NCBI RefSeq assembly: GCF_009720525.1
Contig: NZ_CP043930.1
Span: forward strand, 5,840,001-5,904,000
Source of the DNA: Gimesia benthica
Lineage (GTDB): Bacteria; Planctomycetota; Planctomycetia; Planctomycetales; Planctomycetaceae
Length of the DNA stretch: 64,000 nt
Reading direction: 5' to 3'
Shown: piece after piece, positions 28,503-36,584 of the stretch
Numbering within the stretch: position 1 is the stretch's first letter
Layout: each line of letters starts with the position of its first letter
Position numbers and translations under genes: made by a program
The notes under the pieces: model-generated
What the model saw: only the letters and a program-made list of their open reading frames with translations
What the model was told of the DNA's origin: nothing
Databases searched by the model: none

Positions 28503-29039
28503 TTATAGCAGTGGAGCCGAAACTTCCAAGAGGTCAATTGCGGGTTGCTGATTACAAAAAATGGTCGCCAGGCGTCCATAGGTTACCTGGCCGGGTTCAA
28601 TGTGCATGACATTGGCGAGCCCCGGTCCGGCGGTGATACGGAGGACGGCACCTAAGTCTACGTGTCGTAATACATTATGATTGATCAATACGCGTCCCAG
28701 AGGGATCTGGCCTGCGAGGATTTCGTCCTTTACGGCCTGGGTGACATAGTCGAAATTGAACCGCACGATGCCGAACTGGACCACCTGTTCGGTGCCTGTT
28801 TTGACGAGCAGGATTTTGCGGCTGTATACATTTTCATCGAGTCTCTGATCCAGCACGATGACGTCGACGGGGGATTTGTGATATTCCTCCATGGAGATGG
28901 TCATGTGGTGGTAATGAGCGAGCAGGGACTTGTAAGGCTCAGGAGTGGTCGCGGAAGAAACGTGTTCGGCCCGTTCGAACAATCGTTGTTCGTTCGGGAA
29001 CAGTTTAACAAGTGCATCGAGTTCGTCTTGTGGGTTCAC
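28503..29039 (-). CDS. Chorismate-lyase-like (UbiC/DUF98-fold) protein
   Basis: 178 residues, a single domain. The order of features fits the chorismate pyruvate-lyase fold: [10 protein letters not shown] strand, VYSRKILL, a central [10 protein letters not shown] strand, [13 protein letters not shown] (the piG..l motif plus Arg) and C-terminal [25 protein letters not shown] (the YGR...P..ellEv..P pattern). UbiC-type enzymes release 4-hydroxybenzoate from chorismate. Sequence similarity is distant, so the reaction is not proven; the same fold also serves as a ligand-binding UTRA domain. It lies between the HemN-like gene (67 bases upstream) and the halogenase-like gene (55 bases downstream). 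Confidence 0.6.
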   Translation of the reverse strand: MNPQDELDALVKLFPNEQRLFERAEHVSSATTPEPYKSLLAHYHHMTISMEEYHKSPVDVIVLDQRLDENVYSRKILLVKTGTEQVVQFGIVRFNFDYVTQAVKDEILAGQIPLGRVLINHNVLRHVDLGAVLRITAGPGLANVMHIEPGQVTYGRLATIFCNQQPAIDLLEVSAPLL

Positions 29040-29106
29040 TTGGTCATAACTTCTTTAATTCAGGGGAGGGTCAGTGTGAGAGAACAGGGATCCGGAGATC
29101 CGCTGC

Positions 29107-30417
29107 TTAGGTGTATCTTACCATGCGGTGTTCCGGTTCGAAATACTCCGTCAGCAGGCTGTCGACCTGCAGGATGCCTTTGCGGGTCAGTTCGACCTGG
29201 GAATCATCATAATTCAGGTAGCCCGCTTTCTGCTGGTTCTGGAGTGCTTCGGAGAATTCTTCCGTGAGATTGACGCCGAACTTGTCCATGAAGGGTTGGG
29301 TACGGACGCGTCCTTCTTTGAGTTGCAGGATGAATTCGCGGATGAGCCGCTGGTGTTCGGTGGGTTCCAATGCGCGGTTCACGGGAAGCTTGCCGCTTTC
29401 CACGGTTTCGAGATAGTCTTCCAGTCGATCGAGGTTCTGATAATGTACGCCCTGCATGTGACCGAACGAAGAGACCCCGGTGGCGATGATGTCGTTGCCG
29501 CGGAACAGATTGTCGCGGTAGACGAAGCGATCTGTTTCGGGGTTTTTGACGAGTTCGTTTCCGCTGGCGAGGTGGTAGCCTTTACCCTGCAGGGTTTCGA
29601 TGGCCTCGTTCATCCAGCGTCGTTTGGTTTTCCAGTCGGCGATGGGGGAGTCGATGCCCATCTCTTTCATCTCTTTGGAGATGATTGTGTTGTGAGGGAG
29701 TTCCATCTGGTAGATGGTGATGTTATCCGGATTGAACTCAGCGGCTTTTTCGACGGCGTCCGACCAGTTGTCATCGGTCTCACCCATCATGCCGGCGATG
29801 AGGTCGATGTTGACCTGGGGGAAGCCAACCTGCTGGATCCAGTCATAAGCTTTATAGACTTCCGGGGTAAGGTGCGCACGACCGTTGGCTTCGAGCAGTT
29901 TGTCGTTGAAGCTCTCGACGCCGAGCGAGATGCGGGTGATGCCGATTTCTTTGAGGGTTTTAACTTTTTCCAGGTTGAGGGTTCCCGGTTCGCATTCGAA
30001 GGTGACTTCCTGAGCGGTTTCCCAGTTGAGCAGGCTGGAGAGGCGATCGCGGACCGAGAGGAGTTGTTTGGAACTCAGGTAAGACGGAGTTCCACCTCCG
30101 AAGTAGGTGAAGTCGAGGGTGCGACCCTTGATGGCTTCGACCTGGCTGAGCATTTCGAACTCGTTCTGCAGTGCCTGAACGTAGCGTTCGATGGTTTTGG
30201 CATTCTGTTTTTCGTAGACGCGGAAGTAGCAGAATTTACAGCGTTTACGACAGAAGGGGATATGGATATAGAGCCCCATGGGAATGCTGGTATCGGGGGG
30301 CTGGTGCAGGACTTCCTGGATACGGGTAACGTATTCCTGCCTCCACTGCGAAAAAGGGGGATAGTTGGAGATAAAGTAACTGCCGATTTCGGTAGTGCCT
30401 GTTGTTTCCAGATCCAT
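29107..30417 (-). CDS. HemN/HemW-like radical SAM protein
   Basis: 436 residues. [20 protein letters not shown] holds the CxxxCxxC iron-sulfur motif, followed by [33 protein letters not shown] and a C-terminal winged-helix-like HemN_C region. It is similar to coproporphyrinogen oxidase HemN and to HemW but clearly different from the true HemW at 40794-41927. The residue after the third Cys is Tyr-Phe rather than the extra Cys of HemN. Members outside heme synthesis include class C radical SAM methyltransferases, which matters because its neighbours look like aromatic secondary-metabolite enzymes. The substrate cannot be told. Confidence 0.8.
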   Translation of the reverse strand: MDLETTGTTEIGSYFISNYPPFSQWRQEYVTRIQEVLHQPPDTSIPMGLYIHIPFCRKRCKFCYFRVYEKQNAKTIERYVQALQNEFEMLSQVEAIKGRTLDFTYFGGGTPSYLSSKQLLSVRDRLSSLLNWETAQEVTFECEPGTLNLEKVKTLKEIGITRISLGVESFNDKLLEANGRAHLTPEVYKAYDWIQQVGFPQVNIDLIAGMMGETDDNWSDAVEKAAEFNPDNITIYQMELPHNTIISKEMKEMGIDSPIADWKTKRRWMNEAIETLQGKGYHLASGNELVKNPETDRFVYRDNLFRGNDIIATGVSSFGHMQGVHYQNLDRLEDYLETVESGKLPVNRALEPTEHQRLIREFILQLKEGRVRTQPFMDKFGVNLTEEFSEALQNQQKAGYLNYDDSQVELTRKGILQVDSLLTEYFEPEHRMVRYT

Positions 30418-30501
30418 AATGCTCTCAACGTGTTTTCTGTGTCGTTCAGCAAACCGATGTTGCCACCGGTTTTGATGATAATTGACGGGTATTTCTTATT
30501 G

Positions 30502-31743
30502 TCACTTCTTTCCGAAACAATACAAGGCGCCATTTCGGGATTCTGTGCCGATGATCAGATGTCCCTGGCCAATGGCCGGGGAAGCTGTGATATCGTCTCC
30601 TAAGTTCTTTTTCCAGAGGTTCTTACCATTTTTCAGATCGAACTCATACAGGTTACCATCCGAAGAACCGACGAAGACGCGGTCGCCGACAATTACCGGA
30701 GAACTGTCGACACGTCCCCGTGTCATGAATTTCCAGATGGGTTTTCCGGTTTTGCGTTCGACGCAGTGAACCTGTTTATCGCGGCCCCCGGCGACGACGT
30801 GCGTCTCGGTGATGGCGGCGGAGGAGTGGTAGGGATACTCTTTTTTGGGATCTTTATAACGCCAGTCGACTTTCGAGTCTTTCCAGTCGACGGCGATGAT
30901 CTCGCTGGCATAGGTGCCGACGTAGAGGTCATCTTCCCAGATCGCAGGCGAGGCAATCAGGTAGGTCATCAATGGCATCTGGCTGTGCTGCTTGCCGGTA
31001 TCAATATCGATCACGCGGAGCTGTTCGTCACAGCCGGTGACGAAGGTGAAGTGATCGACAATCGCGGGGGAGCAGTTCACGTAGCCGTCGGTCTCAAATT
31101 TCCAGGCGAGGGAACCATCTTTGACGTTGAGGCAGTAGAGGAAATTATCGTAGCTGCCGAACAGAATTTTATCGCCGGTGATGTTGGCGCTGCTGATGAT
31201 TTCGGCGTCGGTTTTGAAGGTCCAGAGTTGTTTGCCTGTCGCGGGGTGGAGGGCGTGAAAGACGCCGTCTTCATCGCCGATGTAAACACCGTCGGCGGTG
31301 ACCAGGGGCGAGGACTTGAAACCCGGGGCGAATTTTTTCGGGTCGCGATCTTCAATCGAACGATATTTCCAGACCGGCTTTCCGGTTTTGAGTTCGAGGC
31401 ATTCCACGAAGCCGTTGAGGCCGGCCATGTAGACTTTGTCGCCCACGATGGCAGCGGTGGAAGCGATGCCGTCGGACGAGGGGTATTCCCAGAGCAGTTC
31501 GAGTTTCTCGGGGAGCGTGGTTTTCGCGACGCCCTGCTGCAGGTTCCCGTTACGGAACGAGGGCCAGTCTTCCGGGTTGGCCTGTGGCGCAGGAACCGCG
31601 GAGGCATCTGCTTTGGCGGCCGGTTTGTTTTCCGCGGGTTTCTCAGCAGCAGACAGAGACAGACTGAATGCGAACAGACAGAGTGCTGCGGCTGCGATCC
31701 GGGAAGGGAGGTGTTTCGATTGATTTCGCTTTAGTACGCGCAT
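30502..31743 (-). CDS. Exported PQQ-like beta-propeller protein
   Basis: 413 residues with a signal peptide ([20 protein letters not shown]), a Pro/Ala-rich linker, then a seven- or eight-bladed PQQ-type propeller with repeated AxWxxxT/W-docking segments such as [32 protein letters not shown] and [12 protein letters not shown]. It resembles BamB and PQQ-dependent dehydrogenase propellers but shows no catalytic dehydrogenase residues I could recognise, so a scaffold role is as likely. Its ATG 31743 lies inside the end of the Fe-ADH gene (13-base overlap), indicating translational coupling. Confidence 0.85.
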   Translation of the reverse strand: MRVLKRNQSKHLPSRIAAAALCLFAFSLSLSAAEKPAENKPAAKADASAVPAPQANPEDWPSFRNGNLQQGVAKTTLPEKLELLWEYPSSDGIASTAAIVGDKVYMAGLNGFVECLELKTGKPVWKYRSIEDRDPKKFAPGFKSSPLVTADGVYIGDEDGVFHALHPATGKQLWTFKTDAEIISSANITGDKILFGSYDNFLYCLNVKDGSLAWKFETDGYVNCSPAIVDHFTFVTGCDEQLRVIDIDTGKQHSQMPLMTYLIASPAIWEDDLYVGTYASEIIAVDWKDSKVDWRYKDPKKEYPYHSSAAITETHVVAGGRDKQVHCVERKTGKPIWKFMTRGRVDSSPVIVGDRVFVGSSDGNLYEFDLKNGKNLWKKNLGDDITASPAIGQGHLIIGTESRNGALYCFGKK

Positions 31744-32929
31744 TCATACAATTCCCGTAAAGAGGACTGATCGACGGGGCGGGGGTTGAAGTTCCCTGTC
31801 CACTGCCGGGAGGCTTCTTCGGCCAGCTGATCGAACAGGCCGGTGTCGACTTCACATTCAGTGAGTGTGGTCGGGGCTCCGGCTAATGAAACAAGGGACT
31901 GGATGTGTTCGGCCAGCAGACCCGGGCCCGCTGGATCGTGTGGGTCACAGAGACCGATGTCGGATGCGAGCTGCGAGTAATGCTCGCCGACCAGTTCCGC
32001 ATTGAAACGGATTACATGAGGGAGCATGATGCCGATGGCGACGCCGTGTGTGAGACCAAAATGTGCTGAGAGAGGGTTCGCGAGTGCGTGTGTGGCACCG
32101 AGCATCGAATTTTCGATGGCGGCTCCGGCGAAGTGGGCTCCCAGCTGCATATTGCCGCGGGCGGTGAGGTCATCAGGGGTATTGAGAACCTGGGGGAAAC
32201 TATGAGCGAGCAGAGACCAGGCGCGACGGCTGAAGAGTCGCGAGATTTCATTGCGGGGTTTGGTGACGTATGTTTCGAGTGCGTGGCTCAGGGCATCGAT
32301 GCCGGTGACGTGGGTGACCGAGCGGGGCATGGTCAGCGTGAGTTCGGGATCGAGGATGGCGACTCGGCAGGCGGCCTTTTTGTCGCCGCAGGCCATCTTC
32401 ATGTGTGTTTCGGGATGGGCGATGACGGCGAACGACTGGGCTTCACTGCCTGTACCGGCGGTAGTGGGGACTGCGATCAGGGGAGCATTGGTTTCGAGGC
32501 TTTGCCGACTCCCCAGTAGTCTTCCATTTTGCCGCCGTTGGTGAGCAGGAAGTTAATGCCCTTGGCACAATCCATACTGCTGCCGCCTCCGAGGCCGACG
32601 ATCAGATCGATGGGTTGCTGACGGGCGACGGCCAGTCCGCGTTCGACGTCTTCGGTAGTAGGGTTGGCGTGAACGTCGTCGAAGATGGTGATTTTGACGC
32701 CTGCCTGTTCGAGCGAGGCGACGCCGCGGGCTTCGTGTCCGGCTTCCGCGAGACCTTTATCGGTGACCAGCAGCACATGTTTTGCGCCCTGTTCGACGGC
32801 GAGTTCCCCCAACCGGCTCAGAGTTCCCCCACCAAAGACGATTCTGGTGCGGGGCTGATAGTCAAAGGCAGAAAGTGAGGCTCCTTCTCCCTGATCCGTT
32901 TTCAGTTTGGTTGAAGATTTCGAATCCAT
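31731..32929 (-). pseudogene. Iron-containing alcohol dehydrogenase, broken by a one-base frameshift
   Basis: Two frames (32929-32477 and 32402-31731) form a 399-residue Fe-ADH when one C is added to the C4 run at 32480-32483 (plus-strand GGGG). The gap region then reads [19 protein letters not shown], the invariant family block that is otherwise missing. N-terminal part: [14 protein letters not shown] (nucleotide binding). C-terminal part: HALETYVT and [13 protein letters not shown], carrying His metal ligands. It resembles 1,3-propanediol or 4-hydroxybutyrate dehydrogenases and acts in the cytoplasm. It is the first gene of a run through to the halogenase-like gene. Every conserved motif is intact on both sides, which favours a sequencing error over true decay. 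Confidence 0.88.
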
Positions 32930-33289
32930 GACGCCGAGGTTTTCCTTACTCTTTCGATCCGTTGATCAGGCTGAATGATGATTCACGCTGGCGGGTGTTC
33001 CAGTTCGAATCCGTTTTGCTGTGCGGGGACAGGCATGCGAAGTCGTCTGTTTCGTCTGGTGAGATAAATCAGGCAGGTTTGATTGGGGCGCGCAATATCC
33101 AACGCTGGTAATCCATTCCCTTCCGTAATAAACACCGTAGAGCGCTCACTGGCATCGTTCCATTTCAACACCGTACGTGTCTACTGTTCTAATTCTGATC
33201 AAACTGACCGGGAATTTCCAGTAGTCAGCACTGATTTATAGGCGGTTCGCCCGTCTTAAGCGATGTTTAAATCCCAGTTTAGGGAAATC
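32930..33289. other. Intergenic region between Fe-ADH and nadD
   Basis: 360 bases between two minus-strand genes. One short minus-strand open frame (32983-33171) is listed separately. No terminator for nadD was found. Confidence 0.5.
32983..33171 (-). CDS. Possible small protein
   Basis: A 62-codon frame. The middle (LDIARPNQTCLIYLTRRNR) and the end (PVPAQQNGFELEHPPA) look mildly protein-like, but no family is recognised and the start (ATG 33171) has no clear ribosome site. It lies 53 bases upstream of the Fe-ADH start. It may be a chance frame. Confidence 0.3.
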   Translation of the reverse strand: MLKWNDASERSTVFITEGNGLPALDIARPNQTCLIYLTRRNRRLRMPVPAQQNGFELEHPPA

Positions 33290-33892
33290 TCAGTCTAAAT
33301 ACAGCCTGTTATTATGGATATAAACTTCGACGGCCCGCGGGGTCATGTAGCGGACACTTTTGTTTTCGCGAACCCGCTGACGGATGTCGGTAGAGGAGAG
33401 ATCGATGCCGGGCATGGTGACCCAGGAGATTTTGGTGATGACCGTCTCGCCGAGCTTGTCTGTCAGATTGCCGAGGTCTGGTAAACTAATGTTAGGGCGA
33501 TTGACGCCGATCAGGTGTGCCTGCTCCAGAATCGCTTCCGGCTCGCGCCAGGTATGGAAGTCGCGAACAGAGTCGGCTCCGATGATCAGGAAAAAGTCGT
33601 TTGTGGGGTGGGATTCCTTGAGTTGTTGTAGCGTATCGACTGTGTAGCTGGGACCGTCGCGGTGCAGTTCGAGATCCTGAATGACGAAGCTGGGGTTGCC
33701 GGCGATCGCGAACTCCAGCATTTCGCGACGCTGTTTCCCGGCTGTGATGCCGGTTGTTTCCTTGTGTGGGGGAGAACCGGCGGGGATCAGCCAGACTTCA
33801 TCCAGGGCAGCCTGTTCGCGGCACTGTTCAGCGAGGAGCAGGTGACCGTTATGGATGGGATCGAAGGTTCCTCCAAAAATTCCAATACGCAT
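33290..33892 (-). CDS. nadD: Nicotinate-nucleotide adenylyltransferase
   Basis: A 200-residue nucleotidyltransferase that makes nicotinate adenine dinucleotide in NAD synthesis. GIFGGTFDPIHNGHLLLAEQ holds the HxGH motif, and SSTDIRQRVRENKSVRYM holds the C-terminal SxTxxR motif. The length is standard. It is divergent from priA with about 180 bases between the start codons. Confidence 0.95.
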   Translation of the reverse strand: MRIGIFGGTFDPIHNGHLLLAEQCREQAALDEVWLIPAGSPPHKETTGITAGKQRREMLEFAIAGNPSFVIQDLELHRDGPSYTVDTLQQLKESHPTNDFFLIIGADSVRDFHTWREPEAILEQAHLIGVNRPNISLPDLGNLTDKLGETVITKISWVTMPGIDLSSTDIRQRVRENKSVRYMTPRAVEVYIHNNRLYLD

Positions 33893-34071
33893 CTGTGAAT
33901 CATTTCTATCTATCAGCGGAGGCTTTCAGCAGAGGAGCTGAGTGAGCAGGGGGCATCACTGAAAGAATCTTTTGTATCGAATGCTCGATAGTCGAGTTTG
34001 TTTGTTGAGTTACTGCTGTCAAAGAGTTACAAAACGATTTGACCTTTTCCCTAGTATATCCTGCTGGCTGT

Positions 34072-36401
34072 ATGAGTAAACCGAAGCAACAGAGCCTGTT
34101 TGAAGATGAAGAGCTCCCCGAAAACCCGATGCCCTGGGAGCGGAATTCACAGAATCTGTATCTGGCACAAATCGTTCTGAATCGACCGGTGGACCGCGTG
34201 TTTCATTACCTGGTGCCGGAGCCGATGCGCCCATTACTCAAGCCCGGACATCGGGTGCAGGTCCCCTTTGGTCGGGGTAATCAACTTTCCCCCGGCTATT
34301 GTGTCGGCGTGGGACCGGCGGATGAAGATCAGCCCAGTGTGCGTCTGAAGTCGGTCGATGCCATTCTGGACAGCCGCCCCTTGTTCAGCGCCAAGATGCT
34401 GAAGCTGACCCGCTGGATTGCCGACCGCTACCTGTGCAGCTGGGGGCAGGTGCTGGACTGTGTGGTTCCTGCCGGTGTCAAGAATCAGGCGGGCACCCGG
34501 ATGATTTCGGTGTTTGAACTGACCGATCCGCGTGCAGTACAGGGGAGAAACATTCCAGAAGAAGTCGAACGGCTGCCGGCCAAACAGCGGGCCGTCTACG
34601 ATACACTCAAATCTGCCGACCAGCCACTGACGATGGATCAAATCATGGCCGCCGCCGGCTGTGGTTCTGGCCCGGTTCAGACTCTGAAAAAGAAGACGTT
34701 GATTCGCAGTCATCAGAAACGGGTACAGCATTTCGAAAATGGCGACGATGCGGCTTACGCACACATCACCAAGCAGGACGATCTGCAACTGAACCGGGAT
34801 CAGCGGATGGCGCTGGATCAGATTCTGTCCGCGATCCGGGGGCAGCGGAGCGAAACGTTCGTCCTGCAGGGCGTGACAGGCAGTGGTAAGACCGAAGTTT
34901 ATATCCAGGCGATCCGCGAAGTCGTCAGTTACGGTCAGCAGGCGATTGTCCTGGTTCCCGAAATCAGTCTGACCCCGCAGGCCATTCAGCGGTTTCGCTC
35001 CCGTTTCGATTCGGTGGCGGTGCTGCACAGTCATTTGAGCGACAGCGACCGTCATTACCACTGGCAGAATATCGCGGCCGGTAAGGTGCAGGTGATTGTG
35101 GGAGCCCGGAGTGCCGTGTTCGCTCCCGCACCACATCTGGGGCTGATCATCATTGATGAAGAGCACGAGACCAGTTTCAAGCAGGAGACAGCGCCCCGTT
35201 ATCATGCCCGCGAAGTGGCACGAAAACGTTCCGAACTTGAGAATGTTCCTTTAATTCTGGGATCGGCGACACCCACGTTGAATTCCTGGTTGCGGGTCAT
35301 TGAGAAGAAAGACACGCTGATCTCGATGCCCAAGCGAGTGAATAATCTGCCAATGCCCGGTGTGAACATCATCGATGTTCGCAATGATGTGCAGGTCAGA
35401 CGAAACGAATCGCTCGGGCGTGTGCTCTTCACGGGTATGCAGCACGCTCTCGAAGCGGGTGGGCAGGTGATTCTGTTCCTGAATCTCCGCGGCTATTCGC
35501 CGGCACTGTGGTGCAAGGGGTGTGGGAACTCTGTGAAATGCCCGCACTGTGAGATCTCACTGACCTGGCATCGGGATAAGAGCCTCGCGGTCTGTCACAG
35601 CTGTGATTTTTCCAGTAAACCGCCAACGCAATGTCCCAGTTGTGGGGCACCGGGACTGCGGTATGTGGGAACGGGACACAACGACTGGAGGAAGAGGTCA
35701 AAGCGAAGTTTCCCAATTACACCTGCAAGCGAATGGACAGCGATACCATGCGGGGTGTCGGCAGTCATGCGAAGGTGCTTAATGCCTTCGCTGCGGGTGA
35801 GGTCGATATCCTGTTGGGAACACAGATGATTGCGAAAGGGCTCGACTTCCCGAACGTAACGCTGGTGGGCGTGATCGACGCGGATACGATGCTGCATCAA
35901 CCCGATCTGTTTGCCTCGGAGCGGACGTTTCAGTTGATTGCGCAGGTCGCCGGACGTACGGGGCGGGGCATGCAGGGGGGACGTGTGTTTGTGCAGACAA
36001 CTTCGCCGGCCGAGCCCGCCATCGTGAAAGCCGCGGAGCATGACTTCCTGGGGTTTGCCCGTCTGGAACTGGGGCACCGTAAAGAGATGCTCGCGCCTCC
36101 TTTTTCGCATTACGCCCGGGTGATTCTGCGTGGTCCCCACGAAGAGCATGTGGAAAAGTTCGCCCGACAGATTGCCGAGATTCTCCATGATGCCGCAGAA
36201 GAACGGAAACTGAGTGTGCAAATTCTGGGCCCGGCCCCGGCGCCGATCATCAGGTTGAAGAAATATTTTCGCTACCACTTCCAGCTGGCTGCGGTGAATG
36301 TGGAAGAGATTCTGCAACTGTGGCGGGAAGTGGATCCCAAACTGCCTCGGGAAAAGGGGATCGAATATATCATCGATGTGGATCCGGTTAACATGCGGTA
36401 A
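34072..36401 (+). pseudogene. priA: Primosomal helicase PriA, broken by a one-base frameshift
   Basis: Two frames cover 776 codons of PriA once one A is added at 35676 (GGGACAC should be GGGAACAC); the joined sequence reads RYVGTGTQRLEEEVKAKF. Seen: N-terminal 3'-end-binding domain (ARIVLNRPVDRVFHY-like start), Walker A GVTGSGKTEVYIQ, DEEH box IIDEEHETSFKQ, zinc region with four CxxC pairs (CKGCG, CPHCE, CHSCD, CPSCG) and helicase motifs ILLGTQMIAKGLDFPNV and VAGRTGRG in the second frame. PriA restarts stalled replication forks and is usually needed for good growth. Loss is unlikely in a free-living cell, so sequence error is the best explanation. ATG 34072 is chosen over the frame start at 34039. 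Confidence 0.9.
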
Positions 36402-36440
36402 CCGCTGGTTCACATTTGAGAACCGTGTGGAAAAGATCCG

Positions 36441-36484
36441 TGTTCCGCAGCGCGAAGCGGCATTCGGAATTGCATTCGGTGGGG
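36441..36484. repeat. Diverged copy of the dispersed hairpin repeat
   Basis: The sequence has TTCCGCAGCGCGAAGCGG followed by CATTCGGAATTGCATTCGGT. It keeps the GAATTGCATTCGG core of the other copies but the flanks and stem differ, so it may be a distant or rearranged copy. It lies between priA and the sorbosone-type gene. Confidence 0.35.
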
Positions 36485-36584
36485 ACAGCAGGTTGAATAG
36501 TATCAGAGGATGCGACGAAGGATCCATTCAGCGGGGGCGAAGACGGGCTCCTGCATCTCTCACAGAAGAAGAGGACTGCTCTGC

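Noticed and set aside
29128-30603. A 491-codon plus-strand open frame
   Set aside because: Antisense shadow of the HemN-like radical SAM gene.
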